DNA from: Myxococcales bacterium
Lineage (GTDB): Bacteria > Myxococcota > Myxococcia > Myxococcales > Myxococcaceae
Direction: 5' to 3'
Length of the DNA: 22,839 nt
NCBI GenBank assembly: GCA_003153055.1
Contig: PMBV01000090.1
Location: 7,226-30,064 of the forward strand
The notes beneath the pieces are model-generated. The model was not told the origin of the DNA. It saw only the letters and a list, made by a program, of their open reading frames with translations, and did no database searches. How positions within the stretch are numbered: the stretch's first letter is position 1; each line of letters starts with the position of its first letter. Of this stretch, positions 1 through 6,503 are shown piece after piece. A program made the position numbers and the translations under genes.

Positions 1-377
1 CCCCAGTCGACCGGTGCCGAGGCACCTGGGGCGTACTTGAGCGCGATGAGGGCCGGGCGATCGTCCTTGGGCGGACGAGGTGGTGCAGGCGCGACGATGG
101 TCGGCGCGACAACGACTGGCGGCGCGTACACGGGCGGGGCGGCGTAGACCATCGGAGGAGGCGGGGGAACTTCGTACCCCGGCTGGACGTACGCCAGCGT
201 TGGCGGCGCGACCACCAGCGCGGCAGAAACGTCGGGGCAAGGGGCGTTCTGCACCTTGAACCTGAACGCGCGCCCATTGGAATAGACGCGGCCCTTGGCC
301 GTGTAGACGCACCCAAGGGCCTGAGACGAAAGACCGGCAACAACGACGATCAGCGCAACTCGAGTGAGTCGAGACAT
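1..377 (-). CDS. Pro/Val/Tyr-rich putative exported or lipoprotein (3' end beyond window)
   Basis: The frame opens with ATG at 377 and stays open to the window edge, giving about 125 residues without the C-terminus. A GGAGGG Shine-Dalgarno sits just upstream of the ATG. The N-terminus is a signal peptide: MSRLTR followed by a hydrophobic stretch (VALIVVVAGLSS) and the sequence QALGC. The cysteine could be a lipobox, but the -3 residue is Ala rather than Leu, so type I cleavage is equally possible. After a short Cys-containing segment (QNAPCPDVS) comes a low-complexity stretch of PP, VY, AP and VV repeats. It follows the small TPR gene on the same strand with an 85-base gap, so it may belong to the same transcription unit. 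No domain is recognised. An envelope location is inferred from the signal peptide; the function is unknown. Confidence 0.7.
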   Translation of the reverse strand, partial: MSRLTRVALIVVVAGLSSQALGCVYTAKGRVYSNGRAFRFKVQNAPCPDVSAALVVAPPTLAYVQPGYEVPPPPPMVYAAPPVYAPPVVVAPTIVAPAPPRPPKDDRPALIALKYAPGASAPVDW

Positions 378-462
378 TGAACCCTCCGAGTCGCATCAGT
401 TGCCTGAGGTCTGGCAGCTGATCGGCCCAGACGGAAACGATCGCGATTTCCACGAGTTGGGT

Positions 463-885
463 TCAGCGGTGAGCGCGGCTGCCTGCCCGACGCAGGTCCA
501 TGAGAATCTTGGCGCGCGCGGCGGGCTGATCGATGACGTGGGGAGCGTCCTTCACCAAGGACTCGAGGTCTTCGAGCCCGCCCTGGTCGCCTCGCTTGAG
601 CCGCAGCTCAGCGCGGTTGATGCGCGCCATCCTGTGCTCTCCTCCAGTGATGGCAGCGGTGTACGCCGCCTCGGCCTCCGGGAGCAGGTCGAGCTTCTGG
701 TAGACCGTGCCCAGTGCCGCATAGACCGCGCGGTCGCGGGGGTTCAGAGCCACCAGAGACTCGAGCACGACCTTACTGCCTTCGAGGTCGCCGGCCTCTG
801 CCGCATCGCAAGCGACCTGGGCGATGGCGCGGGCCTCCTCGAGGGTGAGCCCGATCTCCTCTGCCAGTGTTGGTTCGATGCCCAT
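463..885 (-). CDS. Small TPR protein, type III secretion chaperone-like (SycD/LcrH type)
   Basis: This 140-residue soluble protein consists almost entirely of TPR-like helical pairs. Visible TPR signatures include AGDLEGSKVVLESLVALNPRD, then AVYAALGTVYQKLDLLPEAE, and ARINRAELRLKRGDQGG. Length and three-repeat layout match class II chaperones of type III secretion translocators (SycD/LcrH/PcrH), though a generic TPR protein cannot be excluded. The start is only 10 bases after the stop of the EF-hand/coiled-coil gene, and its own Shine-Dalgarno is weak, suggesting translational coupling. I infer that it binds the protein encoded immediately upstream, as class II chaperones usually do. No secretion apparatus genes are visible in the window, so the assignment rests on family resemblance and gene pairing. 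Confidence 0.75.
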   Translation of the reverse strand: MGIEPTLAEEIGLTLEEARAIAQVACDAAEAGDLEGSKVVLESLVALNPRDRAVYAALGTVYQKLDLLPEAEAAYTAAITGGEHRMARINRAELRLKRGDQGGLEDLESLVKDAPHVIDQPAARAKILMDLRRAGSRAHR

Positions 886-895
886 GGCCGGCTCG

Positions 896-2155
896 CTAGT
901 TGATGTGTCGAACCGCGTTCATCGCAATATCGTGATACATCCTGATCATGTTCTGAATCATCTGGGTCAGCTGGCTCTCGAGTTGAGCGAGCATGGTCTG
1001 CATGTTCGTGAGCGATTGAATCTGACGCTCGATCTGCGCGATCTTCGCCTTGTCTTTCTCTGGATCCAGGTTGGCGAGCTGATTCGACAGTTCGGAGATC
1101 CTGGTCTCGATGTTCTCGCGCGCTTGTCCGATGCGATCACTCGCGTTCTCCAGGGCCGACGCGCCAGTGCTCGAGGTTCCGCCTGAGGTAGTCGACCCCG
1201 TGGTGCCCGAACCCGTGGTCGAAGGCGAGGGAGTCGACGAGCTCGGGCTGGTCCCCGCCTTCTTCATCTCGACGTACTTGGCCAGCTCATCTCTGCTGAA
1301 GACGTCGTCGTTCAAGGACGCCTTGTCGGAGTTCAGATTCTCCATGAGGTGCCATTCACCTCGGTGATCCATGAAGAACTTGATGGCGGCCTTCAGCTTC
1401 GGGTCGCTGGTGTGATCGTGCACATACATGACCTCCTCCCAGCTCGAGATACCGTCCTTCCCCTCACCGGTGGGGCTATCAACGAGGTCGAAGTTGGCCA
1501 GCAAGACCTCGGCCGCGGTCACGGCATCCATCCGAGTCGTCGCTGGCGTGGTCGAGCTCGGCGGTGTGGTCGAGCTCGGCGGCCTGGTCGAGGCGCTGAC
1601 GGCAGTCTTCTCCATGCAGGCCATCGACGCCTTGATGTCCCGAATCCTCGCATTGAGCTCGTCCTTCGAAACCAGCCCATCCCGGTCCGTGTCCATCTCC
1701 TTCCACAGACGCGGGTTGCCAAGCAGCGAAATGGCATCTGCCTCGATGCTCCCGCCATCGGTGGCGGCCCAACGAAGGTTGTCCTCGCTCAGCTTCCCAT
1801 CGGGTGACTGGAAGAGGCCGGTGAACTTCGACTCGATCGCGTCGAAGTCGATGCCCCGAAGCTGGCTCAGATCCGCCACGAGCTGTTGGTACGTGGCGTC
1901 GTCTTTGAGGAGCGCCTTCGTATCCGCCAGCGGGGGAGGTGGCGTCGCGTACCCGGCGTCCGGAGCGCCCGAGCCATGTGTCAGCGCGGTGGTGGTCTGG
2001 CTGCCGTTCGGCGCCGGGGGGCCGTCATACGACGTGCACACCACCGGGTCAGGTCCGCGCCTGTTCGAGCCAGCGCCAATGGTCGCCGGAGCATCGCTCG
2101 CCAGCTCCATGCCGTTGCCCAGAAGGTCGGTCACGTCGGGGTCTTCAATCCTCAT
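896..2155 (-). CDS. EF-hand protein with C-terminal coiled coil, putative secreted translocator/effector
   Basis: The protein has 419 residues and a clear GGAGGAAC Shine-Dalgarno before the ATG. Residues 1-90 are disordered. Residues 115-166 hold a degenerate PDGKLSED loop and a canonical EF-hand, with D155, D157, D159, G160, V162, S163 and E166 in loop positions 1, 3, 5, 6, 8, 9 and 12. A Ser/Thr/Pro linker (about 187-207) follows, then two degenerate EF-like units: GKDGISSWEE near 232-241 and DDVFSRDEL near 283-291. A second Ser/Thr/Gly linker (about 300-333) leads to a heptad-like coiled coil (about 338-400). The units of the form NPRLWKEMD...DGLVSKDEL recall the repeated modules of HrpF/NopX-type type III translocators, but this is inference. 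There is no signal peptide or membrane segment. The gene precedes a TPR chaperone-like gene and has a sigma-54-like promoter. Calcium binding at the first loop is likely; the role is unproven. Confidence 0.8.
   Translation of the reverse strand: MRIEDPDVTDLLGNGMELASDAPATIGAGSNRRGPDPVVCTSYDGPPAPNGSQTTTALTHGSGAPDAGYATPPPPLADTKALLKDDATYQQLVADLSQLRGIDFDAIESKFTGLFQSPDGKLSEDNLRWAATDGGSIEADAISLLGNPRLWKEMDTDRDGLVSKDELNARIRDIKASMACMEKTAVSASTRPPSSTTPPSSTTPATTRMDAVTAAEVLLANFDLVDSPTGEGKDGISSWEEVMYVHDHTSDPKLKAAIKFFMDHRGEWHLMENLNSDKASLNDDVFSRDELAKYVEMKKAGTSPSSSTPSPSTTGSGTTGSTTSGGTSSTGASALENASDRIGQARENIETRISELSNQLANLDPEKDKAKIAQIERQIQSLTNMQTMLAQLESQLTQMIQNMIRMYHDIAMNAVRHIN
1548..1581. repeat. 18-bp tandem repeat encoding PPSSTT units
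   Basis: The 16-base segment GTGGTCGAGCTCGGCG occurs at 1548-1563 and again at 1566-1581, giving an 18-bp period. A related partial copy follows. In the minus-strand gene it encodes the PPSSTT repeats of the first Ser/Thr/Pro linker, so it is an in-frame linker expansion rather than a separate element. Confidence 0.75.
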
Positions 2156-2171
2156 TGTGTTCCTCCGTTGG

Positions 2172-2188
2172 GCTCCCAGAACGGGAGC
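2172..2188. repeat. Small inverted repeat in the leader of the EF-hand gene
   Basis: GCTCCC (2172-2177) and GGGAGC (2183-2188) form a 6-bp stem around a 5-base loop, AGAAC. It lies between the candidate sigma-54 promoter and the start codon, so it would be in the 5' leader, about 10 bases upstream of the Shine-Dalgarno. There is no T-run, so it is not an intrinsic terminator. A role in translation is possible but speculative. Confidence 0.35.
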
Positions 2189-2208
2189 GGTGAATGCTGG
2201 TGCCCTTC

Positions 2209-2225
2209 TGCAAAACCGTGCCCAA
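2209..2225 (-). promoter_or_regulatory. Candidate sigma-54 (-24/-12) promoter for the EF-hand gene
   Basis: The minus strand reads TTGGGCACGGTTTTGCA. GG and GC are separated by exactly 10 bases, as required at -24 and -12, and the -12 side is a good TTTTGCA. The CACG of the -24 element is shifted by one base from consensus TGGCACG. Predicted initiation is near 2198, about 43 bases before the ATG at 2155. An inverted repeat lies about 50 bp further upstream. Confidence 0.4.
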
Positions 2226-2258
2226 CGAAAACCGATGCCGTCTCCAAGAGATGGGTTG

Positions 2259-2287
2259 CGTCACCGCCGATACCGTCTCAGGTGACG
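2259..2287. promoter_or_regulatory. Inverted repeat upstream of the -24/-12 promoter, possible activator site
   Basis: CGTCACC (2259-2265) and GGTGACG (2281-2287) are perfect 7-bp inverted arms separated by 15 bases. The centre is about 50 bp upstream of the -24 element at 2222-2223. Sigma-54 promoters need an enhancer-binding protein that usually recognises dyad sites upstream, so this is a candidate binding site. It also overlaps the 5' region of divergent ruvX. The same GTCACC half-site recurs upstream of the second sigma-54-like promoter. Confidence 0.3.
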
Positions 2288-2320
2288 GACGATCTCGTGG
2301 ACGGTAGGGTCCTCTCCGAA

Positions 2321-2743
2321 ATGCGCTCCATCGGGTTGGACTTGGGCACGAAGACCATCGGTATCGCGGTGAGTGACGAGCTGGGCTTCACGGCTCAGGG
2401 CCGCCCCACCCTCGCCCGTCGAGGGCCGAGAAAAGACCTCGAGGCCCTCCGTTTGCTCGCGGAGGAGGTCGCGGCTGAGCGGTTCATTCTAGGCCTGCCG
2501 ATCAACATGAATGGAACCGAGGGCCCACGCGCCGAAGCCACGCGGGCGTTCGGGGCGGCCCTTGGCCAGGCGACCGGGCTCCCCGTCGTCTTTCAGGACG
2601 AGCGACTCACGACGGCCGAGGCCAACCGCACGCTCCTCGAAGCCGACGTGTCGAGGAAGCGCCGACGTGAGGTGGTCGACCAACTGGCGGCGTCGCTGAT
2701 CCTCCAGGGGTGGCTCGACGCTCAGCCGCGGAGGGAGCCGTGA
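2321..2743 (+). CDS. ruvX: RuvX/YqgF-family putative Holliday junction resolvase
   Basis: The 140-residue protein matches the usual length of the YqgF/RuvX RNase H-fold family. Hallmarks are the N-terminal GLDLGTKTIGIAVSD with the catalytic-type Asp at residue 7, then FILGLPINMNGTEGPRA, FQDERLTTAEA, and the C-terminal VVDQLAASLILQGWL. Family members have been linked to Holliday-junction resolution and to 16S rRNA 5'-end maturation. The start is the ATG at 2321, placing the conserved motif right at the N-terminus; longer upstream frames would add non-conserved sequence. The stop TGA overlaps the GTG start of mltG, so the two are translationally coupled. The ruvX-mltG pairing is a plausible housekeeping arrangement. 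Confidence 0.95.
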   Translation: MRSIGLDLGTKTIGIAVSDELGFTAQGRPTLARRGPRKDLEALRLLAEEVAAERFILGLPINMNGTEGPRAEATRAFGAALGQATGLPVVFQDERLTTAEANRTLLEADVSRKRRREVVDQLAASLILQGWLDAQPRREP

Positions 2744-3777
2744 AGAAGCTGTTCATCGCGCTCGGGGTCGTGCTCGTCATCGGAGCCTTGGCGGGGGCGG
2801 GGGGCTGGTACATCTACCAGCGGCGGCTCGACGCTTTCGCCGCCCAGCCCTTCGGCTCACCAGACCCCAAGCTGGTCGAGATCCCCGTGGGCTCGAGCCC
2901 CAAGGTGGTCTCCGCGATCCTCGAGAAGGCGCTCATCGTCTCCGACGGGGAGCTCCTCTATTCCTACCTGCGCCGCGAGAAGCTGGGGCCGAAGCTCAAG
3001 GCTGGTGAGTACGAGCTCACCGGGCCGCTGGCTCCCTCCGAGGTGATCGGGAAGATCATTCGAGGCGAGGTGAAGCAGTACCACTTCACCATCCCCGAGG
3101 GGCTGCGGGTCGAAGAGATTGTTCCCATCATCGCCGTCTCCGAGCTCAAGCTCTCGCAGGAGAAGCTCGAGTCGCTCCTCGGCACTCCGGCCTTCGCGAG
3201 GAAGCTCGGTATCCCCGCTGACTCGTTCGAGGGCTTCCTCGCTCCCGACACGTATTCCTTCACCCACGGGGCCACCGAGGAGTCGGTGCTCAAAAAGATG
3301 GTCGAGCGCACGTTCGAGGAGCTCAAGCGCGCTCCACGGAAGGCGGGCCTCGATCTCGATACGCTCGCCGCCATCACCCTCGCGTCCATCGTTGAGAAGG
3401 AGACTGGAGCCGCGGAGGAGCGCCCTCACATCGCCTGTGTGTTCCACAACCGGCTCAAGCGCGGCATGAAGCTGCAGACCGACCCGACGGTGCTCTACGC
3501 CAAGATGCTCCGCACCGGCACCTTCACGAAGAACATCACCAAGGCCGATCTCCTCGCGGAGCACCCGTACAACACCTATACGATCAAGGGGCTCCCCCCA
3601 GGCCCCATCGCGTCTCCAGGCACCGCGGCCATCGAGGCAGCGCTCAGTCCTCCGAGCTGCGACGACCTCTACTTTGTCTCCCGCAACGACGGCACGTCGG
3701 TCTTCTGCCCTGACCTCAAGTGCCACAACGCGGCGGTTCAGAAGTGGCAGGTCGAGTACCACCGGCAGAAGAAGTGA
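2740..3777 (+). CDS. mltG: Endolytic transglycosylase MltG (YceG family)
   Basis: MltG is an inner-membrane lytic transglycosylase that cleaves nascent peptidoglycan glycan strands and is thought to act as a terminase. The GTG at 2740 overlaps the ruvX TGA and has a strong GGAGGGAG just upstream; this gives 345 residues, normal for the family. Residues about 2-26 form a single N-terminal membrane anchor (KKLFIALGVVLVIGALAGAGG). A LysM-like region follows (FTIPEGLRVEEIVPIIA near 120). The catalytic region has LASIVEKET, with Glu219 at the position of the known catalytic Glu, then HNRLKRGMKLQTDPTVLYA, YNTYTIKGLPPGPIASPG and the C-terminal DDLYFVSRNDGTSVF block. All expected motifs are present, so it should be active. 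Confidence 0.96.
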   Translation: MKKLFIALGVVLVIGALAGAGGWYIYQRRLDAFAAQPFGSPDPKLVEIPVGSSPKVVSAILEKALIVSDGELLYSYLRREKLGPKLKAGEYELTGPLAPSEVIGKIIRGEVKQYHFTIPEGLRVEEIVPIIAVSELKLSQEKLESLLGTPAFARKLGIPADSFEGFLAPDTYSFTHGATEESVLKKMVERTFEELKRAPRKAGLDLDTLAAITLASIVEKETGAAEERPHIACVFHNRLKRGMKLQTDPTVLYAKMLRTGTFTKNITKADLLAEHPYNTYTIKGLPPGPIASPGTAAIEAALSPPSCDDLYFVSRNDGTSVFCPDLKCHNAAVQKWQVEYHRQKK

Positions 3778-3795
3778 CGTGAGGAGACGGTCGCA

Positions 3796-3830
3796 TCCAC
3801 CGCGGTGGACTCCTCTCGCTGGGAGTCACC
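3796..3830. promoter_or_regulatory. Nested dyads upstream of second -24/-12 promoter
   Basis: TCCACCGCGGTGGA at 3796-3809 is a perfect 14-bp palindrome. It overlaps a second dyad, GGTGGACTCC (3804-3813) against GGAGTCACC (3822-3830), which is complementary except for one bulged base. There is no T-run, so an intrinsic terminator for mltG is unlikely. The palindrome is centred about 50 bp upstream of the -24 element at 3854-3855, a plausible spot for an enhancer-binding protein. GTCACC at 3825-3830 repeats the half-site seen at 2260-2265. Confidence 0.4.
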
Positions 3831-3852
3831 GAGCAATTGCATGAGGTTCCCC

Positions 3853-3868
3853 TGGCACACCGTCTGCT
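3853..3868 (+). promoter_or_regulatory. Candidate sigma-54 (-24/-12) promoter for the 439-residue gene
   Basis: TGGCACACCGTCTGCT matches the sigma-54 consensus TGGCACG-N4-TTGCW closely: TGGCAC is perfect, GG and GC are separated by exactly 10 bases, and the last base is T. Predicted initiation is near 3879, about 20 bases before the ATG at 3902 and just upstream of its Shine-Dalgarno (CAGGAGACA). Confidence 0.55.
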
Positions 3869-3901
3869 TCCTGCCTCGCCCACCAGGCACCAGGAGACAG
3901 C

Positions 3902-5221
3902 ATGGACATCGACTCGGTTCAAGGGCGGTCAGACATCTACGGCGGCGACCTCGAACCATCGATGGGAGCCGCGGGGGCGGAGCGGCCCTCTCGACCGGTG
4001 GCAGAGCAGAGCTCCACGTCGAGTTGGGCGAGCGCGTTCGACACAGCCTCGAGCTCCTCCGGCCATGCGCTGCGCATAGCCCAGCTCGTGACGAATTCGA
4101 ACGGCAAGACTTCGCCTGAACAGGCTCAGGCGTTCGACTTCCTGGCGATCTTGGGCAAGGTCTTCCGTGACGTGGCGGACTTCCTCCGGGGAGACCCACC
4201 AAAGACGGCGCCCGACCACGACAACGAGACCGTAGGCTCGACGAGCTTCGCGTCGAACGCCAAGGCGATGCTGGACGCCCCGGCACCGCGGCAAGGCCCA
4301 AACGCGGCGACGATGAGCGTGGGCACCGAGAGCCGCGCCCACACCCAGGGAGAGATGACCTCGGGAGGGGCAACGCTCACGGGTCAGGCCGATGCCCGCG
4401 CCTCTGCCACGGCCAAGGCCACGAGCTCGACCTTCGCTGGGCCAGATGGCGCTGGAGCGGTCGCCGAGGCAGAGGCCCGGGTCGGAGTCGAGGCGGGCGC
4501 CTCGGGCTCCATCACCTCGGACTACGGCACCGTCTCGGGCAGCGTCCACGCCAGCGCCGAGCTGTACGCCCGAGCCAAGGCCTATGCGATGACCAACATG
4601 AAGGGTGCTCACGGAGGGGCCGAGGTCGAGGTCGGTGCCCACGTCGAGGTCGATGCCAAGGTCGATGCCTCGACCCTCGGCGGGAACGTGGCGGTGCACG
4701 GCGAGGGCATCGCCGAGGCCGGCGCGGGAGCCAAGGCCCAGGCCAAGGCGGGCGTCAGCTACGATCCACTGGAGGCCGCGGTCAACGCCAAGGCCGGTGC
4801 CTTCGCGGGCGCGCGCGCAGGCTTCGAGGCCGACGGCGGCGTGGCAGGAGTGAAATACGGCGTCTCGGGCGAGCTGCGCGCTGGCGTTGGGCTGAACGCC
4901 GAGCTGAACGCGGGCATTGAAGACGGCAAGGTGAAGTTCTCCTTCGGCTTCGGCATCTCCGTCGGCATCGGCTTCTCGATCAAGTTCGATGTCGAGATCG
5001 ACTTCAAGGCAGTCGGGAAGGCGATCGGCGACTTCTTCGGCGCCATCGCCGGCCTCTTCGGCGGCCACAAGGGCGACGGGAGCCACGCGGGCGACGCGGT
5101 CTCCCAGTTCCTGGCCTCGATTCCGGCGATGCGAGAGCAAGCGAAGAAGCTCGCCTCACGGTTCGATTCCGAATCCGCAGGCGGGACCAGCACGACCGAG
5201 GGCGACGAAGTCTATGCCTGA
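3902..5221 (+). CDS. Ala/Gly-rich alternating-residue protein of unknown function, putative secreted substrate
   Basis: The 439-residue protein starts at ATG 3902 after a GGAGA Shine-Dalgarno. It has no signal peptide. Residues 1-140 are polar and Ser/Pro-rich, with a short helix (AFDFLAILGKVFRDVADFL near 80-95). Residues about 150-340 alternate small and charged residues (AEARVGVEAG, GGAEVEVGAHVEVDAKVDAS, AGAGAKAQAKAG), suggesting stacked amphipathic beta strands. A hydrophobic glycine-rich stretch follows (VKFSFGFGISVGIGFSIKF, then IGDFFGAIAGLFGGHKG), which looks able to insert into a membrane. The tail is polar. No domain is recognised. The TPR gene starts 22 bases downstream, and a sigma-54-like promoter precedes the gene. 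A secreted pore or adhesion protein is possible but unproven. Confidence 0.8.
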   Translation: MDIDSVQGRSDIYGGDLEPSMGAAGAERPSRPVAEQSSTSSWASAFDTASSSSGHALRIAQLVTNSNGKTSPEQAQAFDFLAILGKVFRDVADFLRGDPPKTAPDHDNETVGSTSFASNAKAMLDAPAPRQGPNAATMSVGTESRAHTQGEMTSGGATLTGQADARASATAKATSSTFAGPDGAGAVAEAEARVGVEAGASGSITSDYGTVSGSVHASAELYARAKAYAMTNMKGAHGGAEVEVGAHVEVDAKVDASTLGGNVAVHGEGIAEAGAGAKAQAKAGVSYDPLEAAVNAKAGAFAGARAGFEADGGVAGVKYGVSGELRAGVGLNAELNAGIEDGKVKFSFGFGISVGIGFSIKFDVEIDFKAVGKAIGDFFGAIAGLFGGHKGDGSHAGDAVSQFLASIPAMREQAKKLASRFDSESAGGTSTTEGDEVYA

Positions 5222-5243
5222 CCGGCTTTCAACCGAGGACACC

Positions 5244-6503
5244 ATGAGCGCCGCCACCACTGCGCTGTTGCTCGAGGCCGAGCGGTACCTCGAAGACGAA
5301 GACGTGGATCGCGCCGCCGAGTGCTTCCACCAGGCGAACGAGCTGGAGAAGGGGCGCGCACCGTTACCCGCCGTCGGCCTCGCGCGGGTGGCCCTCATCC
5401 TCGGGCGCCTCGATGATGCCCAACGGATTCTGGAGCATGTGCTCAGACGACACCCCACCTCAGCCGAAGCCCTGACCTATCGCGGCGTGGTGGCCGATGC
5501 GCGGCAGACCCCGAAGGTGGCGCTCCAGTACCTCGAGCGGGCCGTGGCCGTCGATGCGACCTACGCTCCGGCCCACGCCAACCTCGGGCGCGTACGAGGC
5601 CAGCTGGGCCAGTGGCCCGAAGCGCTGCGAGCCTTCCGCGCGGCCCAGGCATTGGCACCAGAGCACCCGCCGCTGGTGCCGCTCCTCGCCCTGGCCGCGG
5701 TCCGCACGGGCGCGCTCAAAGAGGCCATCGAGGTCCTCACCACGCACCTTGAGCAGACCCCCAACCACCTCGATGCCATCGTGGCGCTGGTCGACGCGCT
5801 GGTCGAAGCGAACCTGGTGGAACACGCCACCGAGCTGTTGGCGAACGCCGTCGAGCGCATGCCCCAGGTCGCGGTACTGCACGCCCGGCAGTCGACGCTC
5901 GCGCTCCGCCGAGGGAATCTCCCGCTGGCGCGCTCGGCCGCCGCCCGTCACGTCGCGCTCACCCCCACCGACGAAGACGCGCTGCTCTACGCGGCGACCC
6001 TCGAGCTGATGGCCCGAAACCTCGAGCAGGCCGAGAATCATGTCCAGCGCGTGCTCGAGCTCGACCAAGGGAACTGGCGCGCTCACTACCAACTGGGCCT
6101 CATCTACGATGCACTGCGGCTCAAGGGCCCAGCCAGGGTCGCGTACCGCATGGCGATGAAGCACGGGCCCCGCGCCTGGCAACCTCGCAACAACCTCGCC
6201 GTCCTGCTGCTCGAGGAGCACCGCGGTGCCGCCGCCAGAGAGGCGCTCACCCTGCTCGAGGAGGCCCTCGCGCTCGGCGCTGATCGCGACGCGCCCGACG
6301 CTCGCTACAACCTCGCCCTGGCGCACTGGCAGCTCGGTGAGACGAGGGCCTCGGAGAACGCCGCGCGGCAGGCTGCTCGCGCGACCGTCGACTCGCCCGT
6401 CGTCGCTTCAGCCAAGCGCTTCTTGGGGAACTTCTCCGCGGCCCAGCTCAGCGAAGGAGCTCACTCGGCCACCGCCTCCGGCCGCCGGCGGTGGTACACA
6501 TGA
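5244..6503 (+). CDS. Multi-TPR protein, putative partner/chaperone of the upstream protein
   Basis: The chosen ATG at 5244 gives 419 residues and has GAGGA five bases upstream. An in-frame ATG at 5214 would overlap the preceding gene and add ten residues. The protein is a solenoid of roughly ten TPR-like helix pairs from about residue 5 to 395. Clear units include ALTYRGVVADARQTPKVALQ, AHANLGRVRGQLGQWPEALR, and AHYQLGLIYDALRLKGPARV. There is no signal peptide or membrane segment. It follows the Ala/Gly-rich gene by 22 bases and is surely co-transcribed, which suggests a partner role. Its 3' end overlaps the convergent glycosyltransferase gene by 43 bases. TPR proteins are functionally diverse, so the chaperone role is inference. 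Confidence 0.85.
   Translation: MSAATTALLLEAERYLEDEDVDRAAECFHQANELEKGRAPLPAVGLARVALILGRLDDAQRILEHVLRRHPTSAEALTYRGVVADARQTPKVALQYLERAVAVDATYAPAHANLGRVRGQLGQWPEALRAFRAAQALAPEHPPLVPLLALAAVRTGALKEAIEVLTTHLEQTPNHLDAIVALVDALVEANLVEHATELLANAVERMPQVAVLHARQSTLALRRGNLPLARSAAARHVALTPTDEDALLYAATLELMARNLEQAENHVQRVLELDQGNWRAHYQLGLIYDALRLKGPARVAYRMAMKHGPRAWQPRNNLAVLLLEEHRGAAAREALTLLEEALALGADRDAPDARYNLALAHWQLGETRASENAARQAARATVDSPVVASAKRFLGNFSAAQLSEGAHSATASGRRRWYT

Noticed and set aside
378..462. Weak -24/-12-like match on the minus strand before the partial envelope gene
   Set aside because: Only GG-N10-GC is met (GGGCCGATCAGCTGCC); the flanking consensus bases are poor and no dyad lies upstream.
3929..5140. 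Minus-strand 403-codon frame antisense to the Ala/Gly-rich gene
   Set aside because: The plus-strand frame has a Shine-Dalgarno, a promoter candidate and a coupled downstream gene. The antisense frame has none and reads as low-complexity sequence.
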